A DNA stretch of 64,000 nt, from positions 21,999-85,998 of the forward strand of contig NZ_SPDV01000011.1 in NCBI RefSeq assembly GCF_004564275.1, written 5' to 3'. A program made the translations under genes and the position numbers. Within the stretch, counting starts at the first letter, position 1, and each line of letters begins with the position of its first letter. A model generated the notes under the pieces. The model was not told where the DNA came from. It did no database searches and worked only from the letters and a program-made list of their open reading frames with translations. This document shows positions 27,079 to 38,922 of this stretch, piece by piece. Origin of the DNA: Sphingomonas parva (ex Maeng et al. 2020) (GTDB lineage Bacteria > Pseudomonadota > Alphaproteobacteria > Sphingomonadales > Sphingomonadaceae).

Positions 27079-27810
27079 TCATCCGCGCGCCTCGTCCATG
27101 AGCGCGCGCATGTGGCGGATCGATGCGCCGAGCCCGATGAAGATCGCTTCGCCGATCAGGAAATGGCCGATGTTCAGCTCGCGGATCTGGGGGATGGCGG
27201 CGATCGGCACGACATTGTCGAAGGCAAGGCCGTGACCGGCATGGGGCTCGATGCCGTTCTTGACGGCCAGAGCAGCGGCGTCGGCGATGCGGCGGAGCTC
27301 GACCGCGCGCGCCTCGCCCTCGAGATGCGCGTAGCGACCGGTATGGAATTCGACCACCGGCGCCTTCAGGCGAATTGCCGCGTCGATCTGGCGGGCATCG
27401 GGCTCGATGAACAGGCTGACGCGGATCCCCGCCTCGGACAGGCGGGCGACGAGCGGCGAAAGCGGATCGTACTGCCCGGCGGCGTCGAGGCCCCCTTCCG
27501 TGGTGCGCTCCTCCCTTTTCTCGGGAACGATGCACACGGCATGGGGACGATGGCGAAGAGCAATGTCGAGCATCTCCTCGGTCGCCGCCATTTCGAGGTT
27601 CAGCGGCACCTCGAGATGGCGCATCAGCGCGCTGATGTCCTCGTCGCGAATGTGGCGACGATCCTCGCGCAGGTGCGCGGTGATGCCGTCGGCGCCCGCT
27701 TCGGCCGCGGCGAAGGCGGCGCGAACGGGATCGGGGTGATCGCCGCCGCGGGCGTTGCGGATCGTCGCGACATGGTCGATGTTGACCCCGAGGCGCATCT
27801 GGTTGGTCAC
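27079..27810 (-). CDS. pdxJ: Pyridoxine 5'-phosphate synthase
   Basis: A 243-residue TIM-barrel enzyme that joins 1-deoxyxylulose 5-phosphate with aminoacetone phosphate for vitamin B6. Motifs are [44 protein letters not shown] and [11 protein letters not shown]. The GTG at 27810 overlaps the pyrE stop and has AAGG 5 nt upstream. An ATG at 27798 is a weaker alternative with no ribosome site. Confidence 0.94.
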   Translation of the reverse strand: MTNQMRLGVNIDHVATIRNARGGDHPDPVRAAFAAAEAGADGITAHLREDRRHIRDEDISALMRHLEVPLNLEMAATEEMLDIALRHRPHAVCIVPEKREERTTEGGLDAAGQYDPLSPLVARLSEAGIRVSLFIEPDARQIDAAIRLKAPVVEFHTGRYAHLEGEARAVELRRIADAAALAVKNGIEPHAGHGLAFDNVVPIAAIPQIRELNIGHFLIGEAIFIGLGASIRHMRALMDEARG

Positions 27811-28391
27811 GCCGCCTTGCGGCTCCCCGGCTTCTCGGCCGGAATGGCGGCGAGCTCGGGCGGGATTGCGCCGGGCTCGTAGCTCGGCACGTCGATCCGG
27901 ATCAGCGGGAAGAACGGAACGCCGAGATCGGCAAGGCCATTCGACCGGTCGACCAGCGCCGCCGCCGCGACCACGGTCGCGCCGGCTGCGGCGACCGACT
28001 TCATCGCCTCGCGGGAGCTGAGCCCGGTCGTCACCACGTCCTCGACCAGCAGAACCTTCTGGCCCTTGCGAAGGCGGAAGCCGCGGCGCAGCTCGAACGT
28101 GCCGCTCGGCCGCTCGAGGAACACCGCTTCCAGCCCGAGCGAGCGGCCCATCTCGTGCCCGATGATGATCCCGCCCATCGCCGGCGAGACGACCATCGAG
28201 ATCTGCGACTTGATCTCCAGCGGCAGCGACCGGGCGAGCGCCGACGCGAGGCGCGAGGCGCGGGAGGGGTCCATCAGCACCCGCGCGCACTGCAGGTAGC
28301 GTGGGCTGTGCAGCCCCGAGGAGAGAATGAAATGTCCCTCGAGCAGCGCATCCGCGGCTCGGAATTCGGCGAGTATCTCGTCCTCTGTCAT
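27807..28391 (-). CDS. pyrE: Orotate phosphoribosyltransferase
   Basis: A 194-residue enzyme that makes OMP from orotate and PRPP in pyrimidine synthesis. The PRPP-binding motif is [14 protein letters not shown]; also [16 protein letters not shown] and [12 protein letters not shown]. The ATG at 28391 follows GGGAG. It is first in the minus-strand operon with pdxJ, acpS, lepB and the AI-2E gene, and divergent from the cytochrome oxidase operon. The next pyrimidine gene here, pyrC, is 26 kb away. Confidence 0.94.
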   Translation of the reverse strand: MTEDEILAEFRAADALLEGHFILSSGLHSPRYLQCARVLMDPSRASRLASALARSLPLEIKSQISMVVSPAMGGIIIGHEMGRSLGLEAVFLERPSGTFELRRGFRLRKGQKVLLVEDVVTTGLSSREAMKSVAAAGATVVAAAALVDRSNGLADLGVPFFPLIRIDVPSYEPGAIPPELAAIPAEKPGSRKAA

Positions 28392-28466
28392 GGGCTCCCG
28401 GGGGTTGAGCTGCGCTGCCTGCCTGATAGGCTTCGCACGCCGCGTCATCAACCCGCGCCAAGAGCC

Positions 28467-28495
28467 TTGAGGCGCGGTGCTTCCCTGCCTATAAG
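28467..28495 (+). promoter_or_regulatory. Sigma70-type promoter of the cytochrome oxidase operon
   Basis: TTGAGG at 28467-28472, a 17-nt spacer, and TATAAG at 28490-28495 lie 68 nt upstream of coxB in the divergent pyrE-coxB interval. Spacing is ideal and both boxes are close to consensus. Confidence 0.6.
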
Positions 28496-28562
28496 CCGCC
28501 GCAATTCGGCGCTCCCGGCACCGAATCCGTCCCGCTCCGCCCGGAGGCCCCAAGGGTTTCAG

Positions 28563-31437
<2,875 letters not shown>

Positions 31438-31556
31438 CTCAGATTCCCTCCCGCCGGGCGGGAGGGGCTTCAGGGGGGTGGGGCATTCGCCGCCGGTCGC
31501 GTCCGGCTGCGGCGGCTCGCCCCCCATCCGCATCCGGGGCCTAGCGCCCGCACAGT

Positions 31557-32477
31557 GTGACTGACATGATTGCTAGCGTGTACGATCAGAGCGAAAGCCT
31601 TCCCGCCGAGTGGCGCGACTTCGTCGCGCTCACCAAGCCGCGGGTGATGAGCCTCGTCGTCTTCACCGGCCTTTGCGGCCTTCTCGCCGCACCCGCCCAC
31701 ATCCATCCGATCCTCGGCTTCACCGCGATCCTGTGCATCGCGCTCGGTGCCGGCGCCGCCGCGGCGCTGAACATGTGGTACGAAGTCGACCTCGACGCGA
31801 AGATGAAGCGGACTGCCTCGCGTCCGCTCCCCGCGGGTCGCATGGACCGCCAGTCGGCTCTCCACTTCGGCGTCGGGCTCGGCGTCTTCTCGGTGCTGCT
31901 GATGGGCCTCGCCACGAACTGGCTGGCGGCGGGCGTCCTCGCCGTCTCGATCCTCTTCTACGTCCTCGTCTACACCGTCTGGCTGAAGCGCCGGACGCCG
32001 CAGAACATCGTGATCGGCGGCGCCGCCGGCGCCTTCCCGCCGGTGATCGGCTGGGCCGCGGTGACCGGGGACGTAACCCTGCTCCCGATCCTCCTCTTCA
32101 CCCTGATCTTCCTGTGGACGCCGCCGCATTTCTGGGCGCTGTCGCTGTTCGTCCGCTCCGATTACGCGGCTGCCGGCGTGCCGATGCTGCCGGTCGTCGC
32201 GGGGCCGCGCGTGACGCGCCAGCAGATCGCCCTCTATACGCTGCCGATGGGCGCGGCGGCGGTCGCGCCCTGGCCGCTCGGCCTCGCCGGCCCGCTCTAC
32301 GGCATCGCGGCGAGCGCGCTCAGCCTCGCCTTCCTGGTGCTCTCCCTGCTGGTGCTCGCCAACCGCGCGACCGAGCCGGCCGGCATGAAGCCGGAGAAGC
32401 GGCTCTTCGCTTACTCCGTCCTCTATCTTTTCGCGATCTTCGGGGCGCTGGTCCTCGATCGCTGGATCCTGGCATGA
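31557..32477 (+). CDS. ctaB: Protohaem IX farnesyltransferase (haem O synthase)
   Basis: A 306-residue UbiA-family membrane enzyme that adds farnesyl to haem b to give haem o for the oxidase. Motifs are [35 protein letters not shown] (the Asp-rich prenyl site), and [16 protein letters not shown] at 31557 or ATG at 31566 could start it; neither has a clear ribosome site. It overlaps the next small gene as ATGA. A GC hairpin (CCCTCCCGCC...GGCGGGAGGG) lies in the gap after coxA. Confidence 0.93.
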   Translation: MTDMIASVYDQSESLPAEWRDFVALTKPRVMSLVVFTGLCGLLAAPAHIHPILGFTAILCIALGAGAAAALNMWYEVDLDAKMKRTASRPLPAGRMDRQSALHFGVGLGVFSVLLMGLATNWLAAGVLAVSILFYVLVYTVWLKRRTPQNIVIGGAAGAFPPVIGWAAVTGDVTLLPILLFTLIFLWTPPHFWALSLFVRSDYAAAGVPMLPVVAGPRVTRQQIALYTLPMGAAAVAPWPLGLAGPLYGIAASALSLAFLVLSLLVLANRATEPAGMKPEKRLFAYSVLYLFAIFGALVLDRWILA

Positions 32478-32608
32478 CCATCAAGGATGACCGAACCCCC
32501 GAGGTCCGCCGCCGCCAGAAGGCGCGGGCGATCGTCACCGCGCTGCTGCTCGGGGCATTCGTGCTGCTGATCTATGGGATCACCATCGCCAGGATGACGG
32601 GCAAGTGA
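32474..32608 (+). CDS. CoxF-like small membrane protein
   Basis: A 44-residue protein ([19 protein letters not shown], then one membrane helix [18 protein letters not shown]). It is tightly packed between ctaB and ctaG by ATGA and GTGA overlaps, so translation is coupled. Its position and form match the small CoxF-type proteins of alphaproteobacterial cox operons. Its role in oxidase assembly is presumed. Confidence 0.8.
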   Translation: MTIKDDRTPEVRRRQKARAIVTALLLGAFVLLIYGITIARMTGK

Positions 32609-33156
32609 CCGCCGCCGCCACCCAGCGCCGCAACGCGCGCACCGCGGGTCTCGCCGCATTGCTGGTCGCCGCGATGGTCGGGCTCGCCTTCGCCAGCGTG
32701 CCGCTCTACCGGCTGTTCTGCCAGGTGACCGGCTTCGACGGCACGACGATGCGCGCCACGGGCGACGCCCCGGGCGGCGTTGCCGGCAAGAAGGTGTCGA
32801 TCCGCTTCGATGCGAACACCGCGCCGAGCCTGCCATGGCATTTCAAGCCGGTGAAGCCGAGCGAGACGGTGACGATCGGCGAGCGGGACATCGCCTTCTA
32901 CACCGCCAAGAACCTGACCGCGAAGACGATCACCGGCAGCGCCAGCTTCAACGTCACGCCGGTCTGGGCGGGCAAGTATTTCAACAAGATCGACTGCTTC
33001 TGCTTCACCGAGCAGACGCTGACGCCCGGCCAGGAGGTGCGGATGCCGGTGGTCTTCTACGTCGATCCCAAGATTCTCGACGATCCGGATGCCCGGGGAG
33101 TCAGCGAAATCACCCTCTCCTACACCTTTTACCCGGTGGACCAGCCGAAGGGCTGA
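32605..33156 (+). CDS. ctaG: Cytochrome c oxidase assembly protein CtaG/Cox11
   Basis: A 183-residue copper chaperone for CuB insertion. It has one N-terminal membrane helix (ALLVAAMVGLAFASVPLYRLFCQVTG), a periplasmic immunoglobulin-like domain, and the copper motif KIDCFCFTEQTL. It starts at GTG 32605, overlapping the preceding gene's stop. Confidence 0.93.
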   Translation: MTAAATQRRNARTAGLAALLVAAMVGLAFASVPLYRLFCQVTGFDGTTMRATGDAPGGVAGKKVSIRFDANTAPSLPWHFKPVKPSETVTIGERDIAFYTAKNLTAKTITGSASFNVTPVWAGKYFNKIDCFCFTEQTLTPGQEVRMPVVFYVDPKILDDPDARGVSEITLSYTFYPVDQPKG

Positions 33157-33260
33157 CGGTAGAGGAACCCCAACTGCCGTCGCGGCGTCCTGCCGCGGCG
33201 GAGCGACACGAAAGAAAGGATGCCGGCCCCGGCCGGCACGACGCAAGGGAAAGCCGAGAC

Positions 33261-34076
33261 ATGGCCGGAGCGAAGAACCACCCCTATCACATCCTTCCGC
33301 CGAGCATCTGGCCCTTCATGGGGTCCTTCTCCGCGATGGCCATGGCGGTCGGCGGCGTGATGTGGATGCATGACTATGCGTTCGGCGGCTACGTCTTCTT
33401 CGCCGGCCTGCTCGCCGTCCTGTTCACGATGTTCAGCTGGTGGGTCGACGTGATCCGCGAAGCGCATGCCGGCGATCACACCCCGATCGTCCAGCTCCAC
33501 CTGCGCTACGGCATGATCCTGTTCATCGCGTCGGAAGTGATGTTCTTCGTCGCCTGGTTCTGGGCCTGGTTCAACGCGTCGCTCTTCCCCTCGGCGGTGG
33601 AGTCGATCGGCGGCGTCTGGCCGCCGCACGGCATGAAGGTGATGGACCCGTTCGGCCTGCCGCTGCTCAATACGCTGATCCTGCTCTGCTCGGGCACCAC
33701 GGTCACCTGGGCGCACCACGCGCTGATCCACGGCGATCGCGACGGGCTGAAGAAGGGTCTCTGGGCGACGATCGGGCTTGGTCTGCTGTTCAGCTCGATC
33801 CAGGCCTATGAATATTGGCACGCGCCGTTCGGCTTCAGCGAGAACATCTACACCTCGGCCTTCTTCATGGCGACCGGCTTCCACGGCTTCCACGTCCTGG
33901 TCGGCACGATCTTCCTGATCGTCTGCCTGATCCGCGCCTACAAGGGCCACTTCACCGCGCGGCAGCATTTCGGTTTCGAGGCAGCAGCCTGGTACTGGCA
34001 TTTCGTCGACGTGGTGTGGCTGTTCCTGTTCATCTGCATCTACGTCTGGGGCGGCTGGGGCGCCGAGATTCACTAA
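33261..34076 (+). CDS. coxC: Cytochrome c oxidase subunit III
   Basis: A 271-residue, seven-helix subunit. Landmarks are HPYHILPPSIWPFMG, WWVDVIREAHAGDHTPIVQ, ILFIASEVMFFVAWFWAWF and the C-terminal FEAAAWYWHFVDVVWLFLF. It lacks catalytic metals but stabilises subunit I and proton uptake. The ATG at 33261 is preceded by AAGGGAAAGCCGAGAC. A terminator hairpin follows, though two more cox-linked genes continue on the same strand. Confidence 0.95.
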   Translation: MAGAKNHPYHILPPSIWPFMGSFSAMAMAVGGVMWMHDYAFGGYVFFAGLLAVLFTMFSWWVDVIREAHAGDHTPIVQLHLRYGMILFIASEVMFFVAWFWAWFNASLFPSAVESIGGVWPPHGMKVMDPFGLPLLNTLILLCSGTTVTWAHHALIHGDRDGLKKGLWATIGLGLLFSSIQAYEYWHAPFGFSENIYTSAFFMATGFHGFHVLVGTIFLIVCLIRAYKGHFTARQHFGFEAAAWYWHFVDVVWLFLFICIYVWGGWGAEIH

Positions 34077-34083
34077 GCACTCG

Positions 34084-34115
34084 GGGGAGCGGCACGGCCG
34101 CTCCCCTTCTTCTTT
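34084..34115 (+). terminator. Terminator after coxC
   Basis: GGGGAGCGGC (34084-34093) and GCCGCTCCCC (34097-34106) form a 10-bp stem with a 3-nt loop. The T-rich tail TTCTTCTTT follows. It may only attenuate, because the DUF983 gene begins 31 nt later. Confidence 0.7.
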
Positions 34116-34145
34116 GCGGGTGCTGCGTCGCATGGACCAAAGCCG

Positions 34146-34511
34146 ATGAGCCCCGAGCCGAGCCCCTTTTCCTCCGCCCTCTTCGGGCTTTGCCCGCGCT
34201 GCGGCGCGAGAACCCTCTACGAGGGTCCTACCGGATTCGCGCCGACCTGCCGCGCCTGCGGCCTAGATTACGCAGCCTTCAACGTCGGAGACGGTCCGGC
34301 GGCCTTCCTGATCCTGATCGTCGGCGCCTTGGTCACTGGCGCCGCCATTGCGCTCGAGCTCGGCGCCAGCCCGCCTTTCCTGGTCCACGTGCTCCTGTGG
34401 GTCCCCCTGACGGCCGTTCTGGTGATCGGATCCCTGCGGCTCGCCAAGGGCCTGCTGCTCGCGCTTGAATATCGGCATCGCGCGCACGAGGGCAGGAGTG
34501 TCGACCGATGA
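34146..34511 (+). CDS. DUF983 family zinc-ribbon membrane protein
   Basis: A 121-residue protein. The N-terminal zinc ribbon has two Cys pairs (CPRCG and CRACG). Two membrane helices follow (AAFLILIVGALVTGAAIAL and VLLWVPLTAVLVIGSL). DUF983 proteins commonly sit in cox operons and probably help oxidase biogenesis. It overlaps the SURF1 gene as ATGA. Confidence 0.86.
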   Translation: MSPEPSPFSSALFGLCPRCGARTLYEGPTGFAPTCRACGLDYAAFNVGDGPAAFLILIVGALVTGAAIALELGASPPFLVHVLLWVPLTAVLVIGSLRLAKGLLLALEYRHRAHEGRSVDR

Positions 34512-35107
34512 AGCGCTGGCCTCTCATCCCCACTCTGGTAGTCGCCGCCGCCGTGCTGACGATGATCGGCCTCGGCATCTGGCAGCTGCGGCGATCCGAA
34601 TGGAAACAGGCGCTGATCGCCCGCTTCGAGTCGAACCGCAGCCAGCCGCCGGTCGCCTGGCCCGTTGTCCCGCCTGCCGACGATTCCCTGCTCTACCGGC
34701 GCGCGAAGGGTTTCTGCCTGCAGCCGGTCGCCTGGCGCGCCATCGCCGGCCGTAACCTCGCCGACGAGCCGGGCTGGAGCCATATCGCGTCCTGCCGCAC
34801 CGGCGGCGCCGAGGGGCCGGGTATGGAGGTCGACATCGGCTGGTCGAGATCGGGCGAGGCGCCCGCCTGGCGCGGGGGTGAGGTGAACGGGATCATCGTA
34901 CCCGATTCGACGCACCGCATCCGCCTGGTCGCGCAAGCGCCTGCGGCGGGATTGCAGGCGAGCCGGCCGCCGTCGCCGTCCGAGACGCCGAACAACCACC
35001 TTGCCTATGCGCTGCAATGGTTCTTCTTCGCCGCGACCGCGGCGGTGATCTACGTCCTCGCCCTACGCCGCAGACGGGAGGAGGAGCCCAAGGCTTCGAA
35101 AGCCTGA
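34508..35107 (+). CDS. SURF1 family oxidase assembly protein
   Basis: A 199-residue protein with the SURF1 layout: an N-terminal helix (LIPTLVVAAAVLTMIGLGIWQLRR), a periplasmic domain, and a C-terminal helix (LAYALQWFFFAATAAVIYVLAL) with the NNHLAYALQWF box. It supports haem a delivery to subunit I. It is shorter than many homologues in the periplasmic part. It is the last gene of the cox cluster. Confidence 0.9.
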   Translation: MKRWPLIPTLVVAAAVLTMIGLGIWQLRRSEWKQALIARFESNRSQPPVAWPVVPPADDSLLYRRAKGFCLQPVAWRAIAGRNLADEPGWSHIASCRTGGAEGPGMEVDIGWSRSGEAPAWRGGEVNGIIVPDSTHRIRLVAQAPAAGLQASRPPSPSETPNNHLAYALQWFFFAATAAVIYVLALRRRREEEPKASKA

Positions 35108-35132
35108 GCGCGCTCAGGCCCTTGGCCGCTGG

Positions 35133-35447
35133 TCAGCCCAGCACGAGCTCGTGTCCGAAATTGAGGCCGATGCGGCCTTCCCGGTTCCAGCGAACGAAGG
35201 CGTGCATGCGGCTGCATTGGTCGAACTCGATCAGCACCGGCTCGCCGAGCCGCGTGTCGAGCTCGATCTCGATCATCGCGCCGCGCGAGGAGATGTTGAG
35301 CACCGGCACGCGATGAGGCTTGCCGCGAAAATGGAGCAGCGCGCTGTCCAGGACGCCCTCGCAGCGTTCCTCTCCCCGCCGATCCGCCCAAAGATCATGC
35401 TCGGCATGGATGCCGGCCGATACCTCCGCTCCCGTTGCAAACGCCAT
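35133..35447 (-). CDS. PilZ-domain protein
   Basis: A 104-residue, single-domain PilZ protein. Both c-di-GMP motifs are visible: RGEER (RxxxR) near residue 24 and NISSRG (D/NxSxxG) near residue 51. A strong GGGGAGGGAG site precedes the ATG at 35447. It is convergent with the cox cluster and divergent from the glycan locus, so c-di-GMP control of polysaccharide production is a plausible but unproven link. Confidence 0.82.
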   Translation of the reverse strand: MAFATGAEVSAGIHAEHDLWADRRGEERCEGVLDSALLHFRGKPHRVPVLNISSRGAMIEIELDTRLGEPVLIEFDQCSRMHAFVRWNREGRIGLNFGHELVLG

Positions 35448-35625
35448 CTTACTCCCTCCCCAGAGACGGGCGCGAGCATGGCATGCAAGTCTTTACCAAA
35501 TTCCTAGCAGGGAACAGCTGAGACGGATTCGCCTTAACCTCGTTTAAGTCCCGGCGCTTTGGGGGGAACTTGCCGTCCCCACGAGGTGTTCGTTCCTGCA
35601 TCGTTATTTCGAGACCGAAACAGGC

Positions 35626-37869
35626 ATGATCTACGACGACCGCGAGCCGCTTCCGCTGGAACTCTGGGGAGGCGTGGAATGCACGATCGTCCGACTCGGC
35701 GATTCCTACCGCAACCAGATTGTCGAAACCGGCCATTTCGATCGGGCGGAGGATATCGACCTCATCGCCGATCTCGGCGTGACCACCGTGCGCTATCCGA
35801 TCCTCTGGGAGACGGTCGCGCCCGAAAGCCTCGACCGGTGCGATTGGAGCTGGACTGACGAGCGCCTGGCCATGCTGCGTGCGCGGGGCATCAAGGTCAT
35901 CGGCGGGCTCACGCACCATGGCTCGGGACCCCGATACACCGATCTTCTCGACGTGGAATTCCCGCAGAAGCTCGCCGCTTTCGCCGCGCTCGCGGCGGAG
36001 CGGTATCCGTGGATCGAGCAATGGACGCCGGTGAACGAGCCCCTCACCACCGCGCGCTTCTCCGCCCTCTACGGGCATTGGTATCCGCACGCCCGCGATC
36101 ACGCCTCGTTCCTGCGGGCGCTGGTCAATCAATGCCGCGGCGTGCTCGAATCGATGCGCGCGATCCGCAAGGTCATCCCCGGCGCGAAGCTGGTTCAGAC
36201 CGAGGATCTCGGCAAATGCTATTCCACTCAGCCGCTCGCCTATCAGGCGCGGTTCGAGAACGAGCGGCGCTGGCTCAGCCTCGATCTGCTCTGCGGCCGG
36301 GTGAAGGACGGACACCCGATGCTCCCCTTCCTCCTCGGCGCCGGCATCGGCTGGGACGAGCTCGGCGCCTTCGCCGATGGCGAGGGCACGCCGGACCTGC
36401 TCGGCATCAATCATTATCTCACCAGCGAGCGCTTCCTCGATCACCGCGCCGAGCTCTACCCGGGGCACGACGTCGGCGGGAACGGCCGCCATTCCTATGT
36501 CGACGCGGAGGCGGTCCGCGTGAAGCGGCTCGACCGCGATACCGGGATCGTCGCCCGTCTGCGCGAGGCCTGGGCGCGCTACGGAATTCCGATGGCAATC
36601 ACCGAGGTGCACCATGGTTGCCATCGCGACGAGCAATTGCGCTGGTTCGTCGAGGTTTGGAACGGTGCCCAGCAGCTCCGGGCCGAGGGCGTCGATCTGC
36701 GTGCCGTCACCCTCTGGTCCCTGTTCGGCAACGTCGATTGGCGCTTCCTGCTCACGCAGAAGCGCGATTTCTATGATCCGGGCGTGTTCGACACCAAGTC
36801 CGGCACGCCGCGCCCGACGATCGTCGCGCGCGCGGCCAAGGCTGTTGCCGAGGGTCGCGACTTCGATCATCCGGCGCTCGACAGCCCCGGCTGGTGGCGC
36901 CGTCCGCCGCGGCTCTATCCCTGGAGCGGCAGCTGCAAGCCGCTCGACTGGGAGGGGCGGAAGATTCTCATCACCGGGGCCACCGGCACTCTAGGCCGGG
37001 CACTCGCGCGAGTCTGCGAGGACCGCGCTTTGCCATTCTGCCTGACCAGCCGGGCTGAGCTCGACATCGTCGATGAAGGATCGATCGCCGCCGCCATCGA
37101 GCGGCACCGGCCTTGGGCGGTGATCAATGCGGCCGGCTTCGTCCGCGTCGCCGATGCGGAGCGCGAGCAGGATGCGTGCATCGCCGCCAATGCGGCGGGC
37201 GCCGAGAAGCTGGCGCGTGCCTGCGAAGCGGCCGGCATTCCGTTCGCCACCTTCTCGTCCGATCTCGTCTTCGACGGGCGGCTCGGGCGACCCTATGTCG
37301 AGAGCGATACGCCGGCGCCTGCGTGCGTCTACGGAGCGTCCAAGGCAGAAGCGGAAGTCCGCGTGATCGCCGCCAAGCCGGACGCGCTCGTCGTCCGCAC
37401 CAGCGCCTTCTTCGGCCCTTGGGACCAGTATAATTTCGCCTGGCACGTGCTGACCTCGCTGTCGCGGGGAGAGGCGGTCACCGCCTGCGAGAAGACCGAG
37501 GTCTCGCCCACCTACGTCCCGGATCTCTGCCATACCGTGCTCGACCTGATGGTCGACGGAGAGAAGGGCATATGGCACGTCGCCAATGAGGGCCGGGTCA
37601 GCTGGTACGAATTCGCGCGCAAGGTGGCGGAGGGTGCCGGCCTCGACGCCGGTCTGGTGACGCCGCTTCAGGCCTTGGTCGAGCCGGGCCTCAACGTCCT
37701 TGCCAGCACGCGCGGCGGGACAATGCGGAAGTTCGAGGAGGCGCTCGACGATTATCTGCGCGCGATGCGCGATCGACCCGAGCTCAGCCAGCCGGCACTC
37801 CCGACCGAGGCGCTCCTGCAGATCGAGCCCGAAGAGGACCTCGTCGCGATCGACCTCGCCGCCGAGTGA
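35626..37869 (+). CDS. Fusion: GH1-like glycoside hydrolase + RmlD-like reductase
   Basis: A 747-residue two-enzyme protein. Residues 1-420 form a clan GH-A barrel: WTPVNEP holds the acid/base Glu, and MAITEVHHG is the likely nucleophile region. A hinge with WWRRPPRLYPW leads to a RmlD/dTDP-4-dehydrorhamnose-reductase-like SDR (about 443-725): ILITGATGTLGRAL, VINAAGFVRVADAE, STFSS-like FATFSSDLVFDG, and YGASKAEAE (YxxxK). There is no signal peptide. The SDR would reduce a nucleotide-sugar ketone while the barrel may cleave or transfer a sugar. The ATG at 35626 lacks a strong ribosome site. Confidence 0.85.
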   Translation: MIYDDREPLPLELWGGVECTIVRLGDSYRNQIVETGHFDRAEDIDLIADLGVTTVRYPILWETVAPESLDRCDWSWTDERLAMLRARGIKVIGGLTHHGSGPRYTDLLDVEFPQKLAAFAALAAERYPWIEQWTPVNEPLTTARFSALYGHWYPHARDHASFLRALVNQCRGVLESMRAIRKVIPGAKLVQTEDLGKCYSTQPLAYQARFENERRWLSLDLLCGRVKDGHPMLPFLLGAGIGWDELGAFADGEGTPDLLGINHYLTSERFLDHRAELYPGHDVGGNGRHSYVDAEAVRVKRLDRDTGIVARLREAWARYGIPMAITEVHHGCHRDEQLRWFVEVWNGAQQLRAEGVDLRAVTLWSLFGNVDWRFLLTQKRDFYDPGVFDTKSGTPRPTIVARAAKAVAEGRDFDHPALDSPGWWRRPPRLYPWSGSCKPLDWEGRKILITGATGTLGRALARVCEDRALPFCLTSRAELDIVDEGSIAAAIERHRPWAVINAAGFVRVADAEREQDACIAANAAGAEKLARACEAAGIPFATFSSDLVFDGRLGRPYVESDTPAPACVYGASKAEAEVRVIAAKPDALVVRTSAFFGPWDQYNFAWHVLTSLSRGEAVTACEKTEVSPTYVPDLCHTVLDLMVDGEKGIWHVANEGRVSWYEFARKVAEGAGLDAGLVTPLQALVEPGLNVLASTRGGTMRKFEEALDDYLRAMRDRPELSQPALPTEALLQIEPEEDLVAIDLAAE

Positions 37870-37973
37870 GCTGTAGCGCTCGAAGACTTAAGCGGCTATT
37901 CTACCCTTCTCCGCAGGCTGATTGAGGCCTCGGGCCGACGCGAACGCGCCGGATCAAGGAAGGTGGGAACAGC

Positions 37974-38735
37974 ATGACGTTTCCATACCAGCCTGCGCGT
38001 GACTTCATCTCGATCTTGCGCGATGAGCGGCGCGACTTACTCGAGCGACTTCGGCAGACCCGATTCACACAGCTAAAACCCGGCTTTACCTACGGCCAGG
38101 TAATCCCCCATGCGTCGTATCAGCCATGGTGCGACGATGAACGCTTTCTGGAACTTTACGAGGTCATCAGAGCGCACACGTTGGTCGACGTCTATCGCTG
38201 CTATGAACTCTACCTCTGCGCCATTCAGGCGGCGAAGATTGAGGGGGACCTTGTGGAAGTCGGCGTCTGGAAGGGTGGAACCGGCGCATTGATGGCCGCC
38301 TGCTTCGGCGGCGTCGAGGTTCATCTGTTCGATACCTTCGCTGGTGTAGCCAAGGCAGATGCCGATAAGGACACGATGTATTGTGGCGGTGAGCATAGCG
38401 ACACCAGCCGCGAGCTCGTCCAGGCGCTGTTTGCCCGCGTTGGCGTCACGCCCAACTTTCACGTCGGCATCTTCCCTGACGACACGCTTGCCGACGTTCC
38501 TGAACGTGTCGCGCTCGCCCATATCGACGTGGATGTATATGCCTCGGCCAAGGAGTCGTTCGAGGCGATCTGGCCCCGGGTGCAGTCCGGCGGCTTCGTC
38601 ATCTTCGACGATTACGGCTTCTTCGGTTGCGAGGGCGTCGCCGAGGCCGTGAACGAGCTTCGGCAAACGGTGCATGATGGCACGTTCATTCACAATCTGA
38701 ATGGACACGCGACCTTCATCAAGCGAGCGGGCTGA
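37974..38735 (+). CDS. TylF/MycF-family O-methyltransferase
   Basis: A 253-residue SAM-dependent methyltransferase of the macrocin O-methyltransferase family, which methylates sugar hydroxyls in a metal-dependent way. Motifs are LVEVGVWKGGTGALMAAC (SAM), HLFDTFAGV, HIDVDVYASAKES and FVIFDDYGFFGCEG. A strong AAGGAAGGTGGGAACAGC precedes the ATG at 37974. Codon use is visibly more A/T-tolerant than around it (CTA, TTA, GTA, AAA), hinting at a later arrival. In this locus it probably methylates a glycan sugar. Confidence 0.86.
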   Translation: MTFPYQPARDFISILRDERRDLLERLRQTRFTQLKPGFTYGQVIPHASYQPWCDDERFLELYEVIRAHTLVDVYRCYELYLCAIQAAKIEGDLVEVGVWKGGTGALMAACFGGVEVHLFDTFAGVAKADADKDTMYCGGEHSDTSRELVQALFARVGVTPNFHVGIFPDDTLADVPERVALAHIDVDVYASAKESFEAIWPRVQSGGFVIFDDYGFFGCEGVAEAVNELRQTVHDGTFIHNLNGHATFIKRAG

Positions 38736-38875
38736 AAGCGCTCGGCGCGTTGCGACCTTCCCATAGCTGGCTCGCCGCCGGCGTCGCTCGCAACGATCCT
38801 CGCAGGGCTGTGTCCTCGCTCGCTCCGCGGATGAAAATTAGGCAGTCGAGTACGGCCTGCTGCGGCTGCAACGAA

Positions 38876-38901
38876 AAAGGGCCCGCTTGCGCAGGCCCTT
38901 T
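38876..38901 (-). terminator. Terminator of the GT-UGM gene
   Basis: On the minus strand, AAAGGGCC, a 10-nt loop, and GGCCCTTT form an 8-bp stem. It is followed by further T residues (TTTTTCG across the end of the stem). It lies about 20 nt after the stop at 38923, between two convergent genes. Confidence 0.8.
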
Positions 38902-38922
38902 CCGTTCTCCTTACGGAGCCGC

